A stretch of 22,417 nucleotides of DNA, taken from Proteiniphilum sp. UBA4977 (GTDB taxonomy: Bacteria; Bacteroidota; Bacteroidia; Bacteroidales; Dysgonomonadaceae). The translations under genes were made by a program, and so were the position numbers. This document shows positions 1 to 7,939 of the stretch, one piece after another. Under the pieces are notes generated by a model. That model made no database searches, was not told the origin of the DNA, and saw only the letters and a list, made by a program, of their open reading frames with translations. Positions within the stretch are counted from its first letter, which is position 1. Each line of letters begins with the position of its first letter. The stretch is from assembly GCA_002398565.1 (NCBI GenBank), contig DGZP01000086.1, forward strand, positions 5,349 through 27,765, given 5' to 3'.

Positions 1-299
1 ATAACCAGAATCAGGACATCGGTCAGTTCTGCGGAGTTGATCTGCCCCAGTATGGGTCTGCCTGCAGTACCCGAAGGTTCTCCATCATCGTTTACGCGAT
101 ACTCCTCCCGCTCCCATCCGAGCATATAGGCCCAGCAGACATGCCGGGCATCGTAATACTTCTTTCGATACGCATCCACGATCTCCTTTACTTCTCCGGC
201 ACTTTTTATCGGAAAAATGAAAGAGAGAAACTTGCTTTTCTTCTCGGTAATGTATCCTTCCGCCGGCCCCTCAACCGTTTTATACGTGTCGTCCATCAT
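1..299 (-). CDS. yigZ: YigZ/IMPACT family protein (UPF0029), N-terminal part, cut by window edge
   Basis: The reverse strand from 299 reads without a stop to the window edge, giving about 99 residues. They begin MMDDTYKTVEGPAEG and contain the family signature DDGEPSGTAGRPIL at about residues 75-88, with KSKFLSFIFPI near residues 23-33 and an ARHVCWAY segment before the signature. This matches the N-terminal domain of bacterial YigZ proteins, relatives of eukaryotic IMPACT. YigZ is usually about 200 residues, so roughly half is missing beyond base 1. Its biochemical role is not settled; a link to translation regulation is inferred from IMPACT. Two ATGs in tandem (299 and 296) are both possible starts. 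A TAnnTTTG promoter element ends only 4 bases before the first ATG, which suggests a leaderless message. Confidence 0.88.
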   Translation of the reverse strand, partial: MMDDTYKTVEGPAEGYITEKKSKFLSFIFPIKSAGEVKEIVDAYRKKYYDARHVCWAYMLGWEREEYRVNDDGEPSGTAGRPILGQINSAELTDVLILV

Positions 300-303
300 G
301 GTG

Positions 304-311
304 CAAATTTA
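304..311 (-). promoter_or_regulatory. -7 promoter element (TAAATTTG) for yigZ
   Basis: On the minus strand the sequence TAAATTTG fits the Bacteroidota -7 consensus TAnnTTTG. It is followed by CACC and then the ATG at 299. A clear -33 TTG element at the usual distance is not evident. The predicted transcription start falls on or next to the first base of the start codon. Confidence 0.45.
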
Positions 312-342
312 CAAAAAACCAACGAGATGGACACGAGCAACC

Positions 343-381
343 AAAAAGAATAGGAAGAATCTTCCGTAAATAGAACGGAAG
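343..381 (-). terminator. Probable intrinsic terminator downstream of trhO
   Basis: On the minus strand there is a perfect 7-bp stem, CTTCCGT pairing with ACGGAAG, around a 7-base loop (361-381). It is followed by a pyrimidine-rich stretch ending in five T (347-343). It lies 56 bases beyond the trhO stop. The T tract is interrupted, so efficiency may be modest. Confidence 0.5.
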
Positions 382-436
382 CAAATCAACTTAACTCGAA
401 GACTGTCGCAAGCGGTGCAGGGGGTGGTTTCTCGAT

Positions 437-1435
437 TTATTGAAAAATCTGTCCGTGGTCGGTTCCCTTTCTCAGTATTGCACGCTCTTCTTCGGGCATC
501 AGAGACAGTTGCCTGCAGTGGTCAGAGCAGCAACCATCCATCTCGGCAGCACATTTGTCGCATTGGATAAACAAGAGGTGGCACCCCTCGTTCCTGCAGT
601 TGGTATGCATGTCGCAGGGAGCGCCGCACTGGTGGCAATACGCAATCACCTCCTCCGAGATACGTTCTCCCAGTCGCTCATCGAACACGAAGTTCTTCCC
701 GATAAATTTCATGGGGAGGTGTTCCTCCCTCGATTTCCGGACATATTCCAGGATGCCACCCTCCACATGATACACATGCTTAAACCCATGGTGAAGCATG
801 TAGGCACTCGCCTTCTCGCACCGGATGCCGCCCGTGCAATACATCACGACGGGTGAATCTTTGTACTCTTTCAGCATGTCGACGGCCATGGGCAGTTGCT
901 CACGGAAGGTATCGGACGGCACCTCTATCGCATTTTCGAAATGCCCCACCTCATACTCGTAATGGTTGCGCATGTCCACCACGATGGTACCCGGTTGCCC
1001 GGTGATCTCGTTATACTCCCGGGCCGTGAGGTACTTTCCTGTTTTGGAAGGGTCGAATGTGGGGTCGTCGATCCCGTCGGCAACCACTTTATCGCGGACT
1101 TTCATCCGAAGCACCCAGAATGATTTACCGTCATCGTCCACCGCCACATTCAGTCGGATACCGTCCAACGCCGGGTCGGCACCATACAATGCTGTGCGAA
1201 AAGCTTCCAGATTACTTTGAGGGACGGAGATTTGCCCATTAATTCCCTCTTTCGCAATGTAGACGCGTCCGAACACCTTCACGGCATCGAACCGGATATA
1301 GAGGTCGTCCCGAAACTGTCGCGGGTGAGTGATCGGAAAATATTTATAGAACGAGATCGTTACACGCTTCTCTGTTTCCCGGAGCATCCGTGCTTTAAGC
1401 TCCCGGTTGGAAGTGCAATTATGAAGTCGTGACAT
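437..1435 (-). CDS. trhO: Oxygen-dependent tRNA uridine(34) hydroxylase TrhO (YceA, rhodanese family)
   Basis: TrhO hydroxylates U34 of certain tRNAs to 5-hydroxyuridine using O2, the first step toward the 5-oxyacetyl/5-methoxyuridine wobble modifications. The 332-residue product matches the known YceA layout. It has an N-terminal acylphosphatase-like domain (SFYKYF near 28, GRVYIAKEGINGQ near 56-68), a rhodanese domain with the loop CTGGIRCEKA (Cys200 and Cys206), and a Cys-rich C-terminal tail with several CxxC pairs. From memory of E. coli YceA the match runs nearly end to end. An in-frame start at 1546 would add 37 residues but would place the nrdJ terminator (1504-1532) inside the gene. 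The ATG at 1435 aligns with the E. coli N-terminus and is preferred. Its promoter is not obvious; it may depend partly on read-through from nrdJ. Confidence 0.96.
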   Translation of the reverse strand: MSRLHNCTSNRELKARMLRETEKRVTISFYKYFPITHPRQFRDDLYIRFDAVKVFGRVYIAKEGINGQISVPQSNLEAFRTALYGADPALDGIRLNVAVDDDGKSFWVLRMKVRDKVVADGIDDPTFDPSKTGKYLTAREYNEITGQPGTIVVDMRNHYEYEVGHFENAIEVPSDTFREQLPMAVDMLKEYKDSPVVMYCTGGIRCEKASAYMLHHGFKHVYHVEGGILEYVRKSREEHLPMKFIGKNFVFDERLGERISEEVIAYCHQCGAPCDMHTNCRNEGCHLLFIQCDKCAAEMDGCCSDHCRQLSLMPEEERAILRKGTDHGQIFQ

Positions 1436-1503
1436 AATAAATTCTTTTGTTAGTGGTACACACCGGACTATAACAAGCAGATAGCCTGTTTGGTTTATAA
1501 GAT

Positions 1504-1532
1504 AAAAAAGCGACACCTTCCGGCATCGCTTT
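1504..1532 (-). terminator. Intrinsic terminator of nrdJ
   Basis: On the minus strand an 11-bp stem (AAAGCGATGCC pairing with GGTGTCGCTTT, including two G-U pairs) closes a GGAA tetraloop. It runs straight into a T6 tract. It starts 31 bases after the nrdJ stop codon. Its position also argues that trhO starts downstream at 1435 rather than at 1546. Confidence 0.85.
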
Positions 1533-1562
1533 CCTGTTCTCTTCACTGACTTTCACGGGACC

Positions 1563-4115
1563 TTATCCGCACTTGGAGGCACCACAGTTTCTACATTTCA
1601 GACATCCCTCTTCATAGACCAGGGTCTCGTGTCCGCAGACGGGACATTTCTGCCCCTTGGCTTCTGTTTCGTTGGGAAGGTATTTCTTCAGCGCACGCTC
1701 CACACCGTTCTTCCATGTGTTGATGGTCTCGCTGTCGAGTTCCAGTCCCGATACCAGTTTGATCACCTGATCAATGGGCATTCCATAGCGGAGCACTCCC
1801 GAGATCAGTTTGGCATAGTTCCAGAACTCGGGATTGAACTTTCCGTCCAGTCCCTCAATAGTAACCTTATAACCACGGCGGTTCTGGAACTGAAAGTCGT
1901 AGTGCTTCCGGCCGTCATTGTCATAGGCTTTGATGATCTTCCCCGTACTAACATTTTTCGGCACCATGATGCCGTCGTCCTCATCGTTGATACCGGTGAA
2001 GATCTCATAGGGGCGACCATTGAGAAGCCCGATAAAGGCAATCCACTTCTCTTTGTTGTTCTGAAACTTGATCACGTCGGCATCCAGTTCAATGGGACGG
2101 GAGGTGACAATCTGCGGCATTTCAAAACAGTCGTCCTCCTTTTTCTCCTTCATCTCCTTTTCGGAGTCACCGTTGGAGATGAGTACTCCGGCACGCGATC
2201 CGTCGCGGTAGACAGTACAACCCTTGCAGCCGCTCTTCCATGCTTCCATATACAACTCGCCGACCAGTTCCTCCGACACATCGGAAGGCAGGTTGATGGT
2301 TACGCTGATGGAATGATCCACCCACTTCTGCACCCGTCCCTGCATCTTCACCTTCTGCAGCCAGTCCACATCGTTGGAGGTTGCTTTATAATAAGGCGAT
2401 TTTTCCACCAGTTCATTCACCTCATCCGGGGTGTAGCGCTTGGTGGTAGAGTAACCACGTGCCTCCATCCAGGTCACAAACTTGTGATGGAACACCACAT
2501 ACTCTTCCCATGAATCACCATTCTCATCCACAAAATCGACCTTTACGTCCCTGTCGTTCGGGTTCACTTTGCGACGACGGGTGTAGACCGGAAGAAACAC
2601 AGGCTCAATGCCGGAGGTAGTCTGTGACATGAGGCTTGTGGTTCCTGTTGGGGCAATAGTCAGCAGGGCGATATTGCGTCTACCATATTTAACCATATCT
2701 TCATACAGCTGAAAATCGGCCTCCTTCATCCGGTTAATAAAGGGATTGTTTTTTTCTCTCTCGGCATCAAATATTTCAAATGCTCCACGTTCTTTTGCCA
2801 TGTTCACCGATGAACGGTAGGCATTGAGTGCCACAGCACGATGTACCTTCTCCGAAAAGTCGGTACCTTCTTCCGTACCGTAACGGATACCCAGAGCCGC
2901 CAGCATGTCACCCTCAGCCGTGATACCCACACCGGTACGACGTCCCTGCAGGGTCTTTCTCTGAATCTTTTTCCAAAGGGTCCGCTCGGCCGATTTCACC
3001 TCTTCCGACTCGGGATCCGATTCTATTTTTTCGAGGATCAAATCAATCTTCTCAGATTCGAGATCCACGATATCGTCCATGATCCGTTGCGCTAACTGTA
3101 CATGCTTGGCGAACAGGTCGAAATCAAAATAAGCATCTTCCCTGAAAGGATTCACTACGTAGGAGTACAGATTGATGGCCAGCAGGCGGCAGCTGTCATA
3201 AGGACAGAGCGGAATCTCGCCACATGGGTTGGTCGAGACGGTTTTAAAACCCAGGTCGGCATAGCAGTCGGGAACCGACTCACGGATGATGGTATCCCAG
3301 AAAAGCACACCCGGTTCCGCCGAACGCCATGCATTGTGGATAATCTTGTTCCACAGATGTCTTGCATTGATCGTCTTCTCGTACTTGGGCGTATCGGAAT
3401 CGATGGGATACTTCTGCACATAATTGTTTCCACCCGCTGCTGCCTCCATAAAGGCATCATCAATCTTCACCGAGATATTGGCTCCTGTCACCTTCCCCTG
3501 TTCGAGCTTGGCATCGATAAAATTCTCCGAATCAGGATGCTTGATCGATACACTCAGCATCAGTGCACCGCGACGGCCATCCTGGGCCACTTCGCGGGTA
3601 GAGTTGGAATAGCGCTCCATGAAAGGCACCAATCCTGTGGAAGTGAGCGCCGAATTTTTTACGGGAGATCCCTTGGGCCGGATATGAGAGAGATCATGCC
3701 CTACCCCTCCACGACGTTTCATCAGCTGCACCTGTTCTTCGTCGATACGGATGATTGCACCGTATGAATCGGCATTACCATCCATTCCAATCACAAAGCA
3801 GTTCGACAGAGAAGCAACCTGATAATCGTTTCCAATGCCCGTCATGGGACTTCCCTGCGGGATGATATAACGAAACCTGTCGAACAGATCAAACAGTTCC
3901 TGTTCGCTCAACGGGTTGTTGTATTTTTTCTCTATTCTTGCAATTTCTTTTGCGAGGCGCCAGTGCATGTCCTCCGGTGTCTTTTCATAGATCTCACCCT
4001 GACTGTCTTTGAGTGCATACTTGCTTACCCATACCTTGGCAGCAAGTTCGTCTCCCTTAAAGTAATCCAACGAAGCCTTGTAAGCCTCGTCGAAAGTATA
4101 CGTTTTTTTCTTCAT
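1563..4115 (-). CDS. nrdJ: Adenosylcobalamin-dependent (class II) ribonucleotide reductase
   Basis: NrdJ reduces ribonucleotides to deoxyribonucleotides with a thiyl radical generated from adenosylcobalamin, so it works with or without oxygen. The 850-residue protein has the class II signature NPCGEIPL: Asn296, radical Cys298 and Glu300. The redox pair is Cys106 (SLSNCF) and Cys309. The Cys298-Cys309 spacing of 11 equals that of the Thermotoga maritima enzyme (322/333). Also visible are APTGTTSLMSQ near 497, a TSCPD-type region at about 670-800, and a Cys-rich zinc-ribbon tail (CPVCG, CLKC, CRNC) that typically re-reduces the active site. The start MKKKTYTFDE is the only sensible one. The gene stands alone, with its own terminator and a long AT-rich leader region. 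No B12 riboswitch or NrdR box was recognised. Confidence 0.97.
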   Translation of the reverse strand: MKKKTYTFDEAYKASLDYFKGDELAAKVWVSKYALKDSQGEIYEKTPEDMHWRLAKEIARIEKKYNNPLSEQELFDLFDRFRYIIPQGSPMTGIGNDYQVASLSNCFVIGMDGNADSYGAIIRIDEEQVQLMKRRGGVGHDLSHIRPKGSPVKNSALTSTGLVPFMERYSNSTREVAQDGRRGALMLSVSIKHPDSENFIDAKLEQGKVTGANISVKIDDAFMEAAAGGNNYVQKYPIDSDTPKYEKTINARHLWNKIIHNAWRSAEPGVLFWDTIIRESVPDCYADLGFKTVSTNPCGEIPLCPYDSCRLLAINLYSYVVNPFREDAYFDFDLFAKHVQLAQRIMDDIVDLESEKIDLILEKIESDPESEEVKSAERTLWKKIQRKTLQGRRTGVGITAEGDMLAALGIRYGTEEGTDFSEKVHRAVALNAYRSSVNMAKERGAFEIFDAEREKNNPFINRMKEADFQLYEDMVKYGRRNIALLTIAPTGTTSLMSQTTSGIEPVFLPVYTRRRKVNPNDRDVKVDFVDENGDSWEEYVVFHHKFVTWMEARGYSTTKRYTPDEVNELVEKSPYYKATSNDVDWLQKVKMQGRVQKWVDHSISVTINLPSDVSEELVGELYMEAWKSGCKGCTVYRDGSRAGVLISNGDSEKEMKEKKEDDCFEMPQIVTSRPIELDADVIKFQNNKEKWIAFIGLLNGRPYEIFTGINDEDDGIMVPKNVSTGKIIKAYDNDGRKHYDFQFQNRRGYKVTIEGLDGKFNPEFWNYAKLISGVLRYGMPIDQVIKLVSGLELDSETINTWKNGVERALKKYLPNETEAKGQKCPVCGHETLVYEEGCLKCRNCGASKCG

Positions 4116-4178
4116 CAGGAAAAAATTTAATAATAAATGAATAAAATAAACTGCTCTTTAAAATACTTCCTTCTTTTT

Positions 4179-4186
4179 CAAATCTA
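4179..4186 (-). promoter_or_regulatory. Candidate -7 promoter element (TAGATTTG) for nrdJ
   Basis: The minus strand reads TAGATTTG, an exact TAnnTTTG match, 63 bases upstream of the nrdJ start. It is the only exact match in the 300 bases upstream. No good -33 element is seen at the usual distance, so the call is tentative. Confidence 0.4.
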
Positions 4187-4228
4187 CAATAAATTTTTCG
4201 AAGTAAGATTTTTGGTTTTGCAAGTTTA

Positions 4229-4357
4229 TGGAAAGTTTCCAAGAATGCAAAATATTTATCTATTTTTTTATAAGTAAAGTTGAAAAGTTTTCCACAAAAA
4301 AACATAAAGTCAAAATAATCAGCATTTTAATTTTTAAATAATGGATAAAAGTTTTCC
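4229..4357. promoter_or_regulatory. Three AAAGTTTTCC-type palindromic boxes in the nrdJ upstream region
   Basis: The gap between nrdJ and the serpin (4116-4534) is 419 bp of very AT-rich sequence with no credible gene. Besides the nrdJ -7 element and the serpin terminator, it holds three related odd-centred palindromes. They are TGGAAAGTTTCCA (4229-4241), TGAAAAGTTTTCCA (4281-4294) and GGATAAAAGTTTTCCA (4342-4357). Centres lie about 52 and 64 bases apart, close to 5 and 6 helical turns. They could be operators for a dimeric regulator of nrdJ. In such an AT-rich region chance resemblance is a real alternative. Confidence 0.35.
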
Positions 4358-4432
4358 AATTAGTACAACTTCACTGAAACTCAAACAGATAAAAATAATC
4401 AAAAAGAAAGTTGTAATAATCTGAAAAGAGAT

Positions 4433-4469
4433 AAAAAAAATCACCCAACAGATGGAACCTGCTGAGTGA
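4433..4469 (-). terminator. Intrinsic terminator of the serpin gene
   Basis: On the minus strand an 11-bp stem (TCACTCAGCAG pairing with CTGTTGGGTGA, two G-U pairs) closes a 7-base loop and is followed by eight T. It lies 65 bases past the serpin stop. Confidence 0.88.
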
Positions 4470-4534
4470 TAAACCGGTCGAAAGGGAAGAAAAAAGACCC
4501 GCCTTTACGATTACGTGACAAGATTATAAAAAAT

Positions 4535-5800
4535 CTATTCGTCAAAGTTTTTCACCGCACCCATAAAAAGGATGGCACCGGTAGAATTTTCCTGAATGAT
4601 ATAGATGAAAGGCCGCTCGGCATTAAAAATTACTTTTTTTGGTTGCGTGGGCATCGAAGTCATCTCCATGCCTACCGTTGTCACGGCTGCAGCCTCTGTA
4701 CCCGACTCGTCGGTACTGATATAGGTATCCTGCTTGACGAATGAAATTCTCGCGGGAATATCGCTAATACCCGAGAAGTCGGCTGCATCGGTAAAAGTGA
4801 TTCCCATACCCATCCTTGTAAGCACGTCGTTCAGCTTCTTGCTGTATTTAGTTTTGAACTTCGGCAGAAAGAGCTCCACCTCGGCTTCACGTAAACCCGA
4901 CTTCAATCCGCTCCAGTAATCGCCTTGCCGGGCTGCAGTCACCACATCCTTCAGCTTTTTTCCTTCTCGCGGTAACAATACCATCATACTGAACGCCTGA
5001 TTGCCGTAAGGAAGCTGTACCAATTGCAGGTTCTGGTTTTCCGTATAGTTGAACTTCGCCGTCTGCCTCATCATATCCACGCTTTTTCGCGCCCCGTTCT
5101 CATATGTGAATGGTCTTTGGGTGGTATTCCTCGCATGGAATCCGGTACTCCACATCCCTTTAAAATAGAGTGCGTTGAGCAGATACATCAAGTCCTGCGC
5201 GTTGGTACGCTCAATCACCTTCCTTATCAGCCCGTGGGTCTGGTCCGAAGCCCATTTGTTGATGATGTCCGTGGTAGTGGCGTCGGAAAAGTCGACAGGC
5301 TGTACCGTGGCATCATAATACAATTGATTTGTTTTGATAAAGTCAGGATGAACAGCGACTTGCCGATTGGCGAAGATGGCATTGGCGATAGAGAGTTTGG
5401 TCGTAGGATCTGTCTTCAACAAAGCCTCTTTCAGTTTTTTATAATAGCTGTTTATTTCCGTTTTGGAATAATCATCCATCTGCAAGGTTTTCTTCATGAC
5501 CCTGTCTGTTTCACCGGCAGCACCGTTCATTGTCATCGCGAGTGCCATGCTCAGGCTCAGGGGAGAGACCATAAAGTTTTTATCCTCCGTAAAAGCCTCC
5601 TCATCGAACAGGTTGGCAAAAAAATCAAAGGCAAACTGCTGATCGGCCCTCACCATCTTTTCCTCCGCGGAACGAAGCGTGATACGTATCGGATCGGGCA
5701 ACTCTTTTACATCTGTTCCACCGTTATTTTTATCGCACGATGCACCAAAGTAAGTACCGGTTATGGCCATCGAAATAAGTAAAATGATTTTTGTTCGCAT
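4535..5800 (-). CDS. Serpin family protease inhibitor, predicted secreted lipoprotein
   Basis: Serpins trap serine or cysteine proteases through a cleavable reactive-centre loop. From the ATG at 5800 the product is 421 residues. It starts with a signal sequence MRTKIILLISMAITG and Cys22 (GASC), a fair but not perfect lipobox. The serpin core follows, with NFMVSPLSLSMALAMTMNGA near 85-104 and the C-terminal signature AERPFIYII near 394-402. The hinge of the reactive loop, ESGTEAAAVTT (from Glu365), has the small residues typical of inhibitory serpins. Counting P17 at Glu365 puts P1-P1' at Thr381-Ser382. In-frame ATGs also occur at 5806 and 5836, but the signal peptide begins at 5800. The gene is divergent from speA. 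The target protease is unknown; self-protection against host or community proteases is an inference. Confidence 0.95.
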   Translation of the reverse strand: MRTKIILLISMAITGTYFGASCDKNNGGTDVKELPDPIRITLRSAEEKMVRADQQFAFDFFANLFDEEAFTEDKNFMVSPLSLSMALAMTMNGAAGETDRVMKKTLQMDDYSKTEINSYYKKLKEALLKTDPTTKLSIANAIFANRQVAVHPDFIKTNQLYYDATVQPVDFSDATTTDIINKWASDQTHGLIRKVIERTNAQDLMYLLNALYFKGMWSTGFHARNTTQRPFTYENGARKSVDMMRQTAKFNYTENQNLQLVQLPYGNQAFSMMVLLPREGKKLKDVVTAARQGDYWSGLKSGLREAEVELFLPKFKTKYSKKLNDVLTRMGMGITFTDAADFSGISDIPARISFVKQDTYISTDESGTEAAAVTTVGMEMTSMPTQPKKVIFNAERPFIYIIQENSTGAILFMGAVKNFDE

Positions 5801-5963
5801 AGTCATCGATAGTTTATGATTAGGATAGCGTACCATTATAATAATAAAGATGTTTTTATTGGTCTAAATGTTGCAATAAAATCATTAAAAAAAATTATTT
5901 ATATCATTTAATTATGGAAACGACGCTTTTTGGAATCATTTCACGTTCCTCAGCTACGTAACA

Positions 5964-5971
5964 CAAAATTA
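5964..5971 (-). promoter_or_regulatory. Candidate -7 element (TAATTTTG) for the serpin gene
   Basis: The minus strand reads TAATTTTG, matching TAnnTTTG. It is the only exact match upstream of the serpin and predicts a 5' leader of about 155 bases. It is the mirror image of the speA -7 element 5 bases away, so it may instead be half of an operator. Confidence 0.4.
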
Positions 5972-5976
5972 TTGCT

Positions 5977-5984
5977 TAATTTTG
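5977..5984 (+). promoter_or_regulatory. -7 promoter element (TAATTTTG) for speA
   Basis: TAATTTTG is an exact TAnnTTTG match. It gives a predicted start near 5989 and a leader of about 45 bases before the speA ATG. No convincing -33 element is visible. Confidence 0.55.
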
Positions 5985-6034
5985 CAGATTCGTGATCAGT
6001 CATCAAATATCACCTTTAAATACTGTTTGTTTGA

Positions 6035-7933
6035 ATGAGAAAATGGCGTATCGAGGATTCTGAAGAATTGTATAACATCAATGGTTGGGGAAACGGTTAT
6101 TTCTCCATCAACGAAAAGGGGCATGTACAAGTCACACCCAGTAAGCAGGAAGGTGGCAGCGTGGATTTGAGCGAACTGATGCGAGAACTTTATCTCCGCG
6201 ATGTATCCTCTCCTGTACTGATCCGGTTTCCCGAGATTCTGGACAACCGGATTGAAAAGATATCCCAAAGTTTCGCAATTGCGTCGAAGGAATATGAATA
6301 CAGTGCCCAGCACTATATTGTATATCCCATCAAGGTAAACCAGATGCGCCAGGTGGTAGAGGAGATCGTATCAAGCGGAAAACGATTTAACATCGGACTC
6401 GAGGCCGGGTCAAAACCCGAGCTCCATGCTGTACTCGCCATCAATACCGAGACCAATTCCTTTATCATTTGTAACGGCTACAAGGATGAGAGTTATATAG
6501 AACTTGCACTTCTGGCTCAAAAGATGGGCAAACAGGTGTTTATCGTGGTGGAGAAACTCAATGAACTGGATCTGACCATCAAGATTGCCAAGCGGCTCAA
6601 GGTGAAACCCAACATTGGTGTCCGGGTGAAACTTGCCAGCTCCGGTAGTGGCAAATGGGAGGAATCGGGTGGCGATGGCAGCAAGTTCGGGCTCAATTCG
6701 AGTGAGCTGCTGGAGGCACTGGAGATACTCAGGGAGCACAACCTCACCGAATGTTTCCGGCTGATTCATTTCCATATCGGCAGCCAGATCACAAAGATAC
6801 GTCGTATCAAGACCGCACTGCGTGAAGCGGCACAGTTTTACGTACAGCTACATGCCATGGGTTTCAGGATTGAATTTGTAGATATCGGCGGCGGGCTGGG
6901 TGTTGATTATGACGGTACACGCTCCTCCTTCACCGAGAACAGTATCAATTACTCTATTCAGGAATATGTGAACGACTCGGTATTTACCTTTGTAGATGCG
7001 GCCGACAAGAACGAAATACCCCACCCCAACATCATTACCGAGTCGGGCCGTGCTCTCACGGCACACCACTCCGTGCTGGTGTTCGAGGTGCTGGAGACAG
7101 CTACTCTACCCGAATGGCCGGAAGATCTGGACATTCAGGAGGACGATCATGAACTGGTAAAGGAACTTTACAATATATGGGAATCACTCACCCAGGCACG
7201 CATGTTGGAAGCATGGCACGACGCCCAGCAGATACGCGAGGAATCACTCGACCTCTTCAGCCTCGGCATGCTCGACTTGAAGACACGCGCACAGGTGGAG
7301 CAGCTTTACTTTTCCATCGCCCGTGAAATCAACATCACCAGCAACCGTGCCAAACATGCACCCGAGGAATTGCGTCAGCTGGGCATCCTCCTTCCCGACA
7401 AGTATTTCTGTAATTTTTCCCTGTTTCAGTCGCTGCCCGACTCGTGGGCCATCGACCAGGTATTTCCCATCATCCCCATTCACCGGCTCGATGAACGGCC
7501 CGGGAAGACGGCCACACTGCAGGATATCACCTGTGATTCCGATGGGAAAATAGCCAATTTTGCCTCACAGGATGGCTTCCGTAGCTCCTACCTGCCAGTA
7601 CATACGTTGAAAAAAGATGAACCTTATTATATCGGTGTCTTCCTCGTGGGTGCCTATCAGGAAATATTGGGTGACCTGCACAACCTCTTCGGGGACACCA
7701 ATGTGGTACATGTCTCCACAGGCGAGTCGGGATATAAGATAGACCAGGTGATCGATGGGGAATCGGTGGCTGAAGTGCTGGAGTACGCCCAGTACAATGC
7801 CAAGAAGCTGGTACGCACCGTGGAGACATGGGTAATGAGCTCTGTAAAACTGGGCAAGATATCGGTGGAAGAGGGTAAGGAATTTCTCTCGAACTACCGC
7901 TCCGGACTCTACGGGTATACCTATCTGGAGTAG
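6035..7933 (+). CDS. speA: Biosynthetic arginine decarboxylase
   Basis: SpeA is a PLP enzyme that converts arginine to agmatine, the first step of the agmatine route to putrescine and spermidine. The 632 residues match the family length. PLP-binding Lys100 lies in YPIKVNQ within the fold III barrel, and the phosphate-binding glycine loop GGGLGVDYDG is at 285-294. HIGSQ lies just before that loop. The C-terminal beta domain carries CDSDG with Cys500 as the catalytic cysteine of the second half-site. The start MRKWRIEDSEELYNI follows the promoter directly and no other start is better. agmatine deiminase and carbamoylputrescine amidase are not in this window. The gene ends 6 bases from the stop of the convergent CDF gene, with no terminator between them. 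Confidence 0.97.
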   Translation: MRKWRIEDSEELYNINGWGNGYFSINEKGHVQVTPSKQEGGSVDLSELMRELYLRDVSSPVLIRFPEILDNRIEKISQSFAIASKEYEYSAQHYIVYPIKVNQMRQVVEEIVSSGKRFNIGLEAGSKPELHAVLAINTETNSFIICNGYKDESYIELALLAQKMGKQVFIVVEKLNELDLTIKIAKRLKVKPNIGVRVKLASSGSGKWEESGGDGSKFGLNSSELLEALEILREHNLTECFRLIHFHIGSQITKIRRIKTALREAAQFYVQLHAMGFRIEFVDIGGGLGVDYDGTRSSFTENSINYSIQEYVNDSVFTFVDAADKNEIPHPNIITESGRALTAHHSVLVFEVLETATLPEWPEDLDIQEDDHELVKELYNIWESLTQARMLEAWHDAQQIREESLDLFSLGMLDLKTRAQVEQLYFSIAREINITSNRAKHAPEELRQLGILLPDKYFCNFSLFQSLPDSWAIDQVFPIIPIHRLDERPGKTATLQDITCDSDGKIANFASQDGFRSSYLPVHTLKKDEPYYIGVFLVGAYQEILGDLHNLFGDTNVVHVSTGESGYKIDQVIDGESVAEVLEYAQYNAKKLVRTVETWVMSSVKLGKISVEEGKEFLSNYRSGLYGYTYLE

Positions 7934-7939
7934 ACAGAT

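Noticed and set aside
141..353. Plus-strand 70-residue open frame
   Set aside because: It lies opposite yigZ, which carries clear family motifs; the plus-strand translation has no recognisable features.
1629..2513. Long plus-strand open frame of 294 codons inside nrdJ
   Set aside because: It is a shadow of nrdJ codon bias; it has no motifs and lies wholly within a well-conserved gene on the other strand.
3102..3767. Plus-strand open frame of 221 codons inside nrdJ
   Set aside because: It is an antisense shadow of the nrdJ catalytic core, whose active-site motifs lie in the same bases.
4057..4305. Minus-strand 82-residue frame upstream of nrdJ
   Set aside because: It is a Lys/Phe-rich translation of AT-rich leader DNA that overlaps the nrdJ start and the candidate promoter; there is no sign of coding.
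4116..4534. B12 riboswitch or small RNA in the long gap before nrdJ
   Set aside because: I looked for a B12-box-like conserved element and structured GC-rich segments; the region is AT-rich with only a terminator and short palindromes.
5024..5782. Plus-strand open frame of 252 codons inside the serpin gene
   Set aside because: It is antisense to the serpin body and signal peptide, and the product has no recognisable family.
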